16,426 bases of DNA from Mariniphaga sp. (GTDB taxonomy: Bacteria; Bacteroidota; Bacteroidia; Bacteroidales; Prolixibacteraceae): contig JABMQB010000799.1 in the NCBI GenBank assembly GCA_013203525.1, positions 1 through 16,426 on the forward strand. Reading direction: 5' to 3'. Below, piece after piece: positions 6,579 to 13,762 of the stretch (positions are counted from its first letter, which is position 1; each line of letters starts with the position of its first letter). Under the pieces are notes generated by a model, which was given only the letters and a program-made list of their open reading frames with translations, had not been told where the DNA came from and ran no database searches. The position numbers and the translations under genes were made by a program.

Positions 6579-7922
6579 ATGAAAACGCTGATTAAAAATG
6601 CTACAATTATTAATGAAGGGCTAAACTTTAAAGGCAGTGTTTTAATAAACGGTGAATTTATTGAAAAAATATATCCTTATAAATTGCCCGATAGCCGTGA
6701 ACTTAAATCGGTAAAAACAATCGATGCAAAAGGATTATTACTTATCCCCGGAGTAATAGATGATCAAGTACATTTTCGTGAGCCGGGACTTACCCATAAA
6801 GGTGATTTAACCACCGAAAGCAGAGCAGCAGTTGCAGGAGGAGTTACTACTTTTATGGAGATGCCCAATACAAATCCTCAAACGATTACTCAGAAATTAT
6901 TGGAAGAAAAATACAGGAAGGCTTCAGAAGTATCGGTAGCAAATTATTCGTTTTACATGGGAGTTACGAATAATAATTTGGAGGAAGTATTAAAAACAAA
7001 TCCTGAAAATGTTTGTGGTATTAAGGTTTTTATGGGTGCTTCAACAGGAAATATGTTAGTTGACGATGAAGAAACACTCTCGGAATTATTTAAAAATGCA
7101 CCTACACTTATTGCGGCCCATTGCGAAGATGAACCAACAATAAAAGTCAATACAGAGCGAGTAATAAAGAAATATGGCGACCATGTTCCAATATCAGCAC
7201 ATTCAAGAATTCGTAGTGCAGAAGCGTGTTTTCTTTCTTCTTCGAAAGCGGTGAAACTGGCTTCAAAATTTGGCACTCGTTTGCATATTCTTCATCTTTC
7301 AACCGAAAAAGAGATGAGCTTATTAACTTCAGGGAAAGTTGAAGAAAAGAGGATTACTGCTGAAGTATGTGTTCACCACCTTTGGTTCGATGATAGGGCA
7401 TATATTGAAAAAGGCACAAAAATAAAATGGAATCCCGCCATTAAAACTGTAAATGACAGGCTTGCTCTTTGGGAAGCATTACTTAGTGATAAAATTGATG
7501 TGGTTGCAACCGACCATGCACCTCATACAATTGAAGAAAAAGAAAATTCTTACTTCAAATCTCCTTCAGGTGGGCCTTTGGTTCAACATTCGTTGGTTGC
7601 AATGCTTGAACTTAGTAACCGGGGATTTCTGTCAGTTGAAAAAGTAGTAGAAAAAATGAGCCATGCTCCGGCACGGTTATTTCAGATTGACCGCCGTGGT
7701 TATATTCGGGAAAATTATTATGCCGATTTGGTATTAGTTGATCCTAACCAAAGTTGGGTAGTTGAACCTGAAAATATTCTGTATAAATGCGGGTGGTCTC
7801 CTTTTGAAAATGAAGGTTTCAGCAATCAGGTTACTCACACTTTTGTTAACGGCGAATTGGTTTATGATAAAGGCATTTTTAATGAAAATGTAAGGGGGAG
7901 GAGAATTACTTTTAACCGATGA
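6579..7922 (+). CDS. pyrC: Dihydroorotase (Bacteroidetes-type class I)
   Basis: This 447-residue amidohydrolase catalyses the reversible cyclisation of N-carbamoyl-aspartate to dihydroorotate, the third step of pyrimidine synthesis, in the cytoplasm. Metal-site motifs in order: DDQVHFREPGLTHKGD (61-76), the GIKVFMGASTGNM stretch with the candidate bridging lysine, IAAHCEDE, RLHILHLSTEKE, VCVHHLWF, and VATDHAPHT with the catalytic aspartate. The first histidine of the usual DxHxHxR motif is Gln63. As I recall, this DDQVHFREPG form is normal in Bacteroidetes enzymes such as the one from Porphyromonas, so it does not imply loss of function. The C-terminal SGGPLVQHSLVAML and CGWSPFE blocks are typical of this branch. 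I chose ATG 6579 because GAGGAG precedes it directly and the longer ORF start at 6552 overlaps the promoter box. The stop overlaps the start of mobA. Confidence 0.93.
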   Translation: MKTLIKNATIINEGLNFKGSVLINGEFIEKIYPYKLPDSRELKSVKTIDAKGLLLIPGVIDDQVHFREPGLTHKGDLTTESRAAVAGGVTTFMEMPNTNPQTITQKLLEEKYRKASEVSVANYSFYMGVTNNNLEEVLKTNPENVCGIKVFMGASTGNMLVDDEETLSELFKNAPTLIAAHCEDEPTIKVNTERVIKKYGDHVPISAHSRIRSAEACFLSSSKAVKLASKFGTRLHILHLSTEKEMSLLTSGKVEEKRITAEVCVHHLWFDDRAYIEKGTKIKWNPAIKTVNDRLALWEALLSDKIDVVATDHAPHTIEEKENSYFKSPSGGPLVQHSLVAMLELSNRGFLSVEKVVEKMSHAPARLFQIDRRGYIRENYYADLVLVDPNQSWVVEPENILYKCGWSPFENEGFSNQVTHTFVNGELVYDKGIFNENVRGRRITFNR

Positions 7923-8494
7923 AAGATATTACAGGAATTATTCTTTCAGGGGGTAAAAGCCTACGAATGGGAACTGACAAAGCGTTTCTTAAGATTAATG
8001 GGAAACTACTGATTGAACATACTATTGACTTATTTAATACATTATTCGCGGAAATATTAATCAGTGCCAATTCTGAAAAATATCAACAATTTGGTTTTGA
8101 AGTAATAAAGGATAAAATTCCTGATTGCGGGCCATTGGGAGGAATTTACTCTTCAATAAAACACTCAAAAAATACCTGGAATGTGGTTATAAGTTGTGAT
8201 ACACCATTTGTTTCAAAAGGATTAATAACACGTTTAACTAAAAACATTGGTAATTATGATTGCATTGCCCCAATTCATGATGGAATTAGGGAACCACTTG
8301 TAGCTTTATACAACAAAAGTTGTCTGCCAGTGATTTCAGAAAATCTTAAAGCAGGGATTTATAAAATGCATTTTCAACTTGAAAAACTGAATTGTAAATA
8401 TGTAGATGTATTAGATTTGGTTCAAAATAACCCTAAACTGTTTGCAAATATTAATTCACCAGAGCATATTTCAATAATGAAAATTGAGAATTAA
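7919..8494 (+). CDS. mobA: Molybdenum cofactor guanylyltransferase MobA
   Basis: This 191-residue enzyme transfers GMP from GTP to Mo-molybdopterin to give the MGD cofactor of DMSO-reductase-family enzymes. The N-terminal signature LSGGKSLRMGTDKAFL (9-24) binds the nucleotide. GPLGGI (71-76), the metal-binding aspartate in ISCDTPFVS (CDTP, 93-96; usually CDMP), REPLVALY (124-131) and the terminal FANINSPEH (175-183) complete the family pattern. Length is normal (about 190). It starts by an ATGA overlap with pyrC, so it is translationally coupled to a pyrimidine gene rather than to other Moco genes. Together with modABC about 4 kb away it indicates molybdoenzyme use. CTP-transferring MocA or a fused function is less likely because the length and the ending match MobA. 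Confidence 0.92.
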   Translation: MKDITGIILSGGKSLRMGTDKAFLKINGKLLIEHTIDLFNTLFAEILISANSEKYQQFGFEVIKDKIPDCGPLGGIYSSIKHSKNTWNVVISCDTPFVSKGLITRLTKNIGNYDCIAPIHDGIREPLVALYNKSCLPVISENLKAGIYKMHFQLEKLNCKYVDVLDLVQNNPKLFANINSPEHISIMKIEN

Positions 8495-9531
8495 TTCCCC
8501 ATTTTTATTTCACTATTGATTTTATCGTTTTTTGCCTGATTCCCAAATTTCATGGAATATATCATTGCTTCAACCTGACGAAGGAGGTTGCGTTTATTTT
8601 TCCCCGGGGCATAAACAAATCCTTCTGCAATAACAACACGCTGATTGGAAGCATCGAGTTCAGCAATTTGAATATATGGTCCACCCATAAAATCATTTTC
8701 AGTTCTCCACAATCCCCTCATTTCAGCAGTATAATTGCCATTATGTTCAAAAATATTGAATACAGGTTCAAAGCGCATTTCGGTCGACATATAGGAGCCT
8801 TCGGTTGGACCAGGCACATATTTTTTTAGCATTTCATTCCTTTTATAAAGTAGAAATTCGGACGAAAAAATACTGTCGGAATTATATTTTACTGAATAAA
8901 CAAATATACCTTGTGTTACGTCGGGTGAATCGTAGCGATACCAGATAAAATCATTTTTCTCAGTAGCTAATTGAAATCCAGGCAAACAATACATGGTAAT
9001 ATCGAATTTTTCCTGAAGGGTATTTAAAACACCTTTGTCATGAATTTTTCTGTATGTTGATTGCAACCTTGATTTTTCAGCTTTCATAAAGTAGGAAATA
9101 ATTTTTCCTGAATTTTCATTCAAAAGTTTTTCAAATTCAACTTTATTTTTTGCATTGATTGCAACGGTAGCCTGAGGGCTTGCCCAAACATTATTTATAA
9201 ATTGTACTCCGGGATTTTCAACAGAAGCTGAAATTTTTGTAGTTATAATATTTCGGGTGGTTTTGAAAATATTATCGAATGCATTATGTGGGATGTCGAC
9301 TAAATTAAAAATAGGTTCATCTTGCGGTAAAGAAAGTTGAGGTTGACCAACTGTATTTCTTAAAACCTCTCCGGGTGACGATTCCCAATGATCTTTTGAA
9401 ATTACAATAACCATTTCTCCAGCCCGGCCGGTTATACTTCTTTTAATTCCTTGATTACTGTTTTCATTACACGATATAACAAGTAATGCTGCTAAAAGTA
9501 GAAATATTGGTTTCAGAATTGAATACTTCAT
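8491..9531 (-). CDS. DUF4837-family lipoprotein
   Basis: This 346-residue protein begins MKYSILKPIFLLLAALLVISC, a lipoprotein signal with lipobox VISC and Cys21, so it is an envelope lipoprotein. The rest resembles the Bacteroidetes-restricted DUF4837 family: ITGRAGEMVIVISKDHWES near the N-terminus, NPGVQFINNVWASPQA, a FIWYRYDSPDVTQGIFVY stretch, and MRGLWRTENDFMGGPY towards the end. Biochemical function is unknown. Its stop codon and that of mobA on the other strand share the TTAA at 8491-8494, so the two genes meet tail to tail with no space. It lies downstream of tatA on the same strand but 153 bases away, with a hairpin between, so it may be a separate unit. A one-mismatch -7 box (GATTTTTG) occurs in the leader. 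Confidence 0.85.
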   Translation of the reverse strand: MKYSILKPIFLLLAALLVISCNENSNQGIKRSITGRAGEMVIVISKDHWESSPGEVLRNTVGQPQLSLPQDEPIFNLVDIPHNAFDNIFKTTRNIITTKISASVENPGVQFINNVWASPQATVAINAKNKVEFEKLLNENSGKIISYFMKAEKSRLQSTYRKIHDKGVLNTLQEKFDITMYCLPGFQLATEKNDFIWYRYDSPDVTQGIFVYSVKYNSDSIFSSEFLLYKRNEMLKKYVPGPTEGSYMSTEMRFEPVFNIFEHNGNYTAEMRGLWRTENDFMGGPYIQIAELDASNQRVVIAEGFVYAPGKNKRNLLRQVEAMIYSMKFGNQAKNDKINSEIKMGN

Positions 9532-9603
9532 AACGTAGTTTTTTATTGGAAATTAGTTTCTCCGGAATATAACAAAAATCTTACCATAAACTTAAAATAA
9601 AGT

Positions 9604-9657
9604 ATCCCGCACTCATTTCTGTTATCCGGTAAGGATTTCAGGATTTGAATGCGGGAT
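9604..9657 (-). terminator. Long-stem hairpin downstream of tatA, possible terminator
   Basis: ATCCCGCA (9604-9611) pairs perfectly with TGCGGGAT (9650-9657). The stem extends inward by two further pairs past one mismatch. The 32-base interior contains a smaller ATCC/GGAT hairpin. In the minus-strand direction it lies 27 bases after the tatA stop and is followed by ACTTTATTTT, which is T-rich but not a clean T-run. It could be a terminator or an RNA 3'-end stabiliser. Confidence 0.5.
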
Positions 9658-9684
9658 TCAGTTAAGAAAGAAATAAGATATAAT

Positions 9685-9882
9685 TTAATTTTCTATTTTA
9701 TCCGATTCTTTTTTATCATCCTCAGGTTCTTCTTTTGTGGCATTTTTGAATTCTTTCATCCCTTTGCCAAGACCTTTCATTAATTCAGGAATTTTTCGTC
9801 CGCCAAAAAGTAATAAAACAATGATCAAAATGATTATTATTTCCTGAGGTCCTATAAATCCAGCTATCACAAACAAGTTCAT
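9685..9882 (-). CDS. tatA: Sec-independent protein translocase subunit TatA/E
   Basis: This 65-residue subunit belongs to the twin-arginine translocase, which exports folded proteins across the cytoplasmic membrane. The single N-terminal membrane helix spans about residues 13-27 (QEIIIILIIVLLLFGG). It is followed by the hinge and the amphipathic helix GGRKIPELMKGLGKGMKEF (27-45), the defining TatA feature, and by a highly charged tail rich in Glu, Asp and Lys. No TatB or TatC is in the window. TatA transports among others many molybdoenzymes, which fits the modABC and mobA genes here, but that link is only suggestive. It has its own likely -7 box in the gap after rseP. Confidence 0.95.
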   Translation of the reverse strand: MNLFVIAGFIGPQEIIIILIIVLLLFGGRKIPELMKGLGKGMKEFKNATKEEPEDDKKESDKIEN

Positions 9883-9910
9883 ATTGTAAAGGTTTTAAAT
9901 TGTTTCGATA

Positions 9911-9918
9911 CAAAAATA
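9911..9918 (-). promoter_or_regulatory. Putative -7 box for tatA
   Basis: The minus strand reads TATTTTTG, a full TAnnTTTG match, 28 bases before the tatA ATG and inside the short gap after the rseP stop. It suggests that tatA is transcribed independently of the M23-dxr-rseP operon. Confidence 0.45.
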
Positions 9919-9937
9919 GAAATTTTTAAATAATAAA

Positions 9938-11266
9938 TTACTTGAACAGTTTAATTATATCATTGGCATTTGCATAAAGTACCAATGCTAATAAAATCAC
10001 CATTCCAACAATTTGCGCATATTCAAGGAATTTTTCATTTGGTTTACGCCCTGAAATCATTTCGTAAAGGGTAAACATTACGTGCCCACCATCGAGTGCA
10101 GGAATAGGTAAAAGGTTCATAATGGCAAGAATAATGGAAATAAACGCTGTCATTTTCCAAAACGAATACCAGTCCCACACACCAGGGAAAATACTTCCTA
10201 TGGTGATAAAACCACCTAATGATTCATAAGCCTTCGTTTCAGGTTTGAAAAATAATTTAAACTGTTTTAGATAATCCTGCGTTGTTTGAACTCCTAATTT
10301 AATTCCCGCAGGAACTGATTCAAAGAAACCATATTTGATGGTTTTATAATTGAAATACTCTTCAAGATTATTTTTATGGGAAATTCCTATTGTGGCATCT
10401 TCGGTGGGTTGAATGGGGAGAGTAATAATTTTCCCATCTCTTAAAACATCAATTGTATATTGATTTCCATCATTTTCTGAAAGGGCATTTTCAAATTCGT
10501 CCATAAAATTAATAGATTGGCCATTAATTCCCTGAATTTTATCGCCGATAAGAACTCCTGCATCTTTTGCAGGCGATTTTTTCAGAAATCCCTCAATCAC
10601 TAAATCAAAGGGGATACGAAAGGTCATTACACTTTTACTTTTCAGAAGCACAGCAATGTCAGAATCTGTAATTTCTAAATCTACAGTTTGCCCATCTCTT
10701 TCAACTTGAATTGTTTTTATATTATCAAGGACAATTGTTGGAACAATTTTTCCAAAATTTTCAATAGTTTCACCATCCAATGTAAGAATTTTATCGCCGG
10801 TTTGAAGTCCAATTTTTTCACCTGTTTCACCAACCAGAATTCCGTATTTAACTTCGCTGGTAGGCAGGTAAGCTTCACCCCATGTATATAATACTCCAAT
10901 ATAAATTAACAAGGCAAAAAGGAAATTCATAAGTACACCACCAACCATAATTAGCAAGCGTTGCCAGGCAGGTTTCGATCTGAATTCGTAGGGTTGTGGT
11001 GGAAGTTTCATTGCTTCCTTATCCATCGATTCGTCGATCATTCCTGAGATTTTGACATATCCGCCAAGGGGCAGCCATCCAATCCCATATTCAGTATCAC
11101 CCTTTTTAACCTTGAAAAGTGAAAACCAGGGATTAAAAAAGAGGTAGAATTTTTCGACACGGGTTTTAAATAAACGAGCAAATATAAAATGCCCAAATTC
11201 GTGTAATATTACCAGTATTGATAAACTCAGTAAAAGTTGTGCTGTTTTTATTAAAATAGATTCCAT
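9938..11266 (-). CDS. rseP: RseP-type site-2 protease (intramembrane zinc metalloprotease)
   Basis: This 442-residue polytopic membrane protease of family M50 cuts transmembrane segments of regulators such as anti-sigma factors and remnant signal peptides. The zinc-binding HEFGH (22-26) lies in the first helix, and the third zinc ligand is in NLLPIPALDGGH (384-395; D392). GIGWLPLGGYVKISGM (61-76) and the GGVLMNF stretch (109-115) are typical. Two PDZ-like regions lie between: one around GLQTGDKILTLDGE, the second around SPAKDAGVLIGDKIQGINGQ. Length is usual for the family (about 440-450). It begins 18 bases after dxr and is the last gene of the M23-dxr-rseP run. Its targets are not visible. 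Confidence 0.95.
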   Translation of the reverse strand: MESILIKTAQLLLSLSILVILHEFGHFIFARLFKTRVEKFYLFFNPWFSLFKVKKGDTEYGIGWLPLGGYVKISGMIDESMDKEAMKLPPQPYEFRSKPAWQRLLIMVGGVLMNFLFALLIYIGVLYTWGEAYLPTSEVKYGILVGETGEKIGLQTGDKILTLDGETIENFGKIVPTIVLDNIKTIQVERDGQTVDLEITDSDIAVLLKSKSVMTFRIPFDLVIEGFLKKSPAKDAGVLIGDKIQGINGQSINFMDEFENALSENDGNQYTIDVLRDGKIITLPIQPTEDATIGISHKNNLEEYFNYKTIKYGFFESVPAGIKLGVQTTQDYLKQFKLFFKPETKAYESLGGFITIGSIFPGVWDWYSFWKMTAFISIILAIMNLLPIPALDGGHVMFTLYEMISGRKPNEKFLEYAQIVGMVILLALVLYANANDIIKLFK

Positions 11267-11284
11267 TTAATTCTGTTCCTGTTA

Positions 11285-12442
11285 TTAATTGTTATTCACT
11301 AACAATTCTGTTAATCTTCTTGTTTCGTCATTCGACCAAATAATTTCATCTAAATCAGGATGTTTTATATATGTCGATTTGTTCATCGCTTCTTCAATTA
11401 AACCGGGCATGTCAAGAAATTTGATTTTTTCTTTTAGAAATGCATTTACAACAACTTCGTTGGCAGCATTTAAAATGCATGGCATATTTCCTCCCTGATC
11501 CAGTGCTTTATAAGAAAGTGCAAGATTACGAAAAATTTTTGTATTTGGCGGTTCAAAGCTCAAACTAGGATAATCCAGAAAATTAAATCTTGGAAAATCT
11601 GTTGAGTATCTTTCAGGAAAGCTTAAAGCATATTGAATAGGAAGTTTCATATCGGGCAGGCCCATTTGCGCTTTCATCGATCCATCTGTAAATTGCACAA
11701 TAGAATGAATTATGGATTGAGGATGGACAATTACATCTATTTTTTCAGATGGCAAACCAAACAACCAATGTGCTTCAATCACTTCAAAACCCTTATTAAT
11801 CAGTGAAGCTGAATCGATAGTGATTTTTGAACCCATATCCCAATTTGGGTGATTTAATGCATCTTTATGTGATACATTTTGAAGTACATCAGTTGTATAT
11901 CCACGAAAAGGGCCACCCGAACATGTCAGGTAAATTTTTTCTATTGGATTCATGTATTCGCCCACAAGGCATTGGAATATTGCTGAGTGTTCAGAATCAA
12001 CCGGGAAAATATTAACTTCTTTTTCTTTAGCAAGTTTTGTAATTAAATCACCTGCAACAACCAATGTTTCTTTATTGGCAAGTGCAATATCCTTCCCTGC
12101 TTCAATTGCATGGTAGGTTGGTACAAGCCCGGCATATCCAACAAGTGCGGTTAATACAATATCAATATCGTCCATTTTAACGATTTGGTTAAGAGCATCA
12201 TATCCGGCATATATTTTTATTGGCTCATTTTTTAATGCTTCATTAACTTCATTGTATTTATTTTCATTGGTAATTACTACTACATTTGGTTTAAACTTCG
12301 TTGCTTGCTCTATTAATAAATCGGTATTATTATTTGCTGTTAAAACTTCAACCTGAAACCGGTCAGGGTGGTTAGATATTACTTCCAATGCCTGAGTGCC
12401 AATTGATCCTGTAGATCCGAGGATTGCAATGTTTTTTTTCAT
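11285..12442 (-). CDS. dxr: 1-deoxy-D-xylulose 5-phosphate reductoisomerase
   Basis: This 385-residue NADPH-dependent enzyme makes MEP from DXP, the committed step of the MEP isoprenoid pathway (fosmidomycin target). The nucleotide-binding loop GSTGSIG is at 9-15, and ANKETLVVAG follows at 122-131. The metal and substrate ligands lie in VDSEHSA (148-154; D149, E151), TCSGGPFRGY (173-182), HPNWDMGSKITIDSAS (198-213) and NKGFEVIEAHW (216-226, with E220). VIVHPQSIIHS and GLPDMKLPIQYAL complete the pattern. The frame is open further upstream, but the ATG at 12442 is right: it matches the conserved MKKNIAILGSTG start and lies 4 bases after the stop of the M23 gene. Translation is therefore probably coupled to that gene. 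Confidence 0.96.
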   Translation of the reverse strand: MKKNIAILGSTGSIGTQALEVISNHPDRFQVEVLTANNNTDLLIEQATKFKPNVVVITNENKYNEVNEALKNEPIKIYAGYDALNQIVKMDDIDIVLTALVGYAGLVPTYHAIEAGKDIALANKETLVVAGDLITKLAKEKEVNIFPVDSEHSAIFQCLVGEYMNPIEKIYLTCSGGPFRGYTTDVLQNVSHKDALNHPNWDMGSKITIDSASLINKGFEVIEAHWLFGLPSEKIDVIVHPQSIIHSIVQFTDGSMKAQMGLPDMKLPIQYALSFPERYSTDFPRFNFLDYPSLSFEPPNTKIFRNLALSYKALDQGGNMPCILNAANEVVVNAFLKEKIKFLDMPGLIEEAMNKSTYIKHPDLDEIIWSNDETRRLTELLVNNN

Positions 12443-12446
12443 TTGC

Positions 12447-13307
12447 CTATAAATCAATATAAAGTTCAGGATCAAGAGCAACACCATCGTACCAGAGTTC
12501 GAAATGAAGATGGGGTCCAGTGGATAATTCTCCAGAATTTCCGATTATAGCAATAGCTTCACCGGCATTTACTTTATCACCAATATTTTTTAGTAGTTCA
12601 GCATTGTGTTTATAAACTGAAATAAGGTTATTTTCATGTTGAATATAAATAACATAACCCGTTTGAAGTGTCCAGCCGGCAAAAATTATTGTCCCATCCA
12701 GAACGCTAAGGATAAGTGAATTTGCTGTGCTCACCAGGTCAACACCATAATGGTCGGAACTCGATTTAAATGTATTGGTAACCATTCCCTTAACCGGTAT
12801 AAAAAAATGAATTTTTGATAAATCGGTATTTTGTGAATTATTTGCATTTAAGGAAAGATTTAATTGTTCTTCCAAAATTTTATCCTGAAAAACTGAGTCG
12901 TGGTTATATTGTTGAAAAACAATATCTCCCGGTTGAGTTCCGGTATCCGCATTTTGGTAATTATCTTCAGGGACACCACCTTCAATAATGGTTTTTATAT
13001 TTTGAAAAAAAATGTCTTTATTCTGAAGTTCATTCTCTAATGAATCCACCAGGATCGAATTCCTGATTAGCATCTGGCGGTATTCTTTTTTTGGATAACC
13101 AGGAATATATTCTTTTAATGGAGTGACAACAATGAGTATAATTACCAAGGCAACTAAAAATGCTGTTGAAAGGCTGGTAACAGTAAAAACCTTAAGACGT
13201 GACAATTTCATACTCCACACCGATTGAAAAGTAGTATCATTATAAATGATTAACCTATACCGGTTTCGTAATTTATCAACAAATTTCTTTTTGTCTTTTT
13301 TGCTCAC
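12447..13307 (-). CDS. Membrane-anchored M23 (LytM-type) peptidase
   Basis: This 286-residue protein begins MSKKDKKKFVDKLRNRYRL, a basic cytoplasmic tail. One membrane helix follows at about 43-62, then a probable coiled or linker region (about 75-160) and a C-terminal M23 domain facing the periplasm. Zinc and catalytic residues are complete: H186 and D190 in SDHYGVDLVS, H234 in SVYKHNAEL, and H266 with H268 in GPHLHFELW. M23 enzymes cut peptidoglycan cross-links, although some anchored members act as scaffolds. I chose the GTG at 13307. The longer frame begins at a TTG (13334) that is the end of a TAAATTTG promoter box, and the MSKKDKKK beginning is typical for this Bacteroidetes family. An AGGA lies just before the GTG. 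The gene heads an operon with dxr and rseP. Confidence 0.88.
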   Translation of the reverse strand: MSKKDKKKFVDKLRNRYRLIIYNDTTFQSVWSMKLSRLKVFTVTSLSTAFLVALVIILIVVTPLKEYIPGYPKKEYRQMLIRNSILVDSLENELQNKDIFFQNIKTIIEGGVPEDNYQNADTGTQPGDIVFQQYNHDSVFQDKILEEQLNLSLNANNSQNTDLSKIHFFIPVKGMVTNTFKSSSDHYGVDLVSTANSLILSVLDGTIIFAGWTLQTGYVIYIQHENNLISVYKHNAELLKNIGDKVNAGEAIAIIGNSGELSTGPHLHFELWYDGVALDPELYIDL

Positions 13308-13331
13308 TTCCTGGTCTTTTTTAACGAATGG

Positions 13332-13339
13332 CAAATTTA
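13332..13339 (-). promoter_or_regulatory. Putative -7 box for the M23-dxr-rseP operon
   Basis: The minus strand reads TAAATTTG, a full TAnnTTTG match, 24 bases before the GTG start at 13307. A TTG lies about 23 bases further upstream, at the long end of the reported spacing. Its last three bases are the apparent TTG start of the longer open frame, which argues for the internal GTG start. Confidence 0.5.
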
Positions 13340-13483
13340 AAAAGATTTGACAACATATCAGGCAATACTTTAAATAACTGTAATTTACTATTAATATTTT
13401 TTGGTTAATATTAAATTAATATTCGATATTTGGTGTAATTAAAATTGCTTTTTTATACCAATTCTATTACAAAACCAAATTGA

Positions 13484-13699
13484 ATGATGAAGAGAGATTT
13501 ATTCCGGCGGCCTACAGCCTGGATTATTTTTGTTGCATTGTCTGTTGGCGCTATTATTTATATCTATAATAATTTTAATAAAGCCAATAGTTTAATAAAT
13601 GTCGATATTTCGATGGATCGGGAATTAGCACTTAAAAAAGCTAAATCTCTTGCTGAACAATTTTCTCTTGGACCTGAAGAATTTAAACAACCTGTTTAA
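13484..13699 (+). CDS. Short membrane protein, possibly the truncated N-terminus of a larger gene
   Basis: This is a 71-residue product with a positively charged start (MMKRDLFRRPTAW), one hydrophobic helix at about 12-28, and then a soluble segment ending KSLAEQFSLGPEEFKQPV. It breaks off in what looks like the beginning of a folded domain. As I remember them, N-termini of this kind (RRPxAW, a single helix, then a MDRxxALxxAxxLAExF pattern) open much larger Bacteroidetes membrane proteins, including ones labelled CPBP-family proteases, but I cannot confirm this. Two stop codons in a row (TAATAA) close the frame, and only about 60 bases of AT-rich DNA separate it from the S46 gene. It may be a remnant of a deleted gene or a genuine small protein. 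Either of the first two ATG codons could be the start. Confidence 0.5.
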   Translation: MMKRDLFRRPTAWIIFVALSVGAIIYIYNNFNKANSLINVDISMDRELALKKAKSLAEQFSLGPEEFKQPV

Positions 13700-13727
13700 T
13701 AATCATATGATAATTATTGAGAAAATA

Positions 13728-13735
13728 TATATTTG
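13728..13735 (+). promoter_or_regulatory. Putative -7 box for the S46 peptidase gene
   Basis: TATATTTG is a full TAnnTTTG match, 27 bases before the ATG at 13763 and located between the short upstream gene and the peptidase. No good -33 element was found. Confidence 0.45.
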
Positions 13736-13762
13736 CAATTAAATTTTTTTTAAAAGCTTTAA

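Noticed and set aside
6953..7276. 107-codon open frame on the minus strand inside the dihydroorotase gene
   Set aside because: It lies wholly opposite conserved pyrC coding sequence, shows no recognisable motif and has no start signal; it is a frame shadow.
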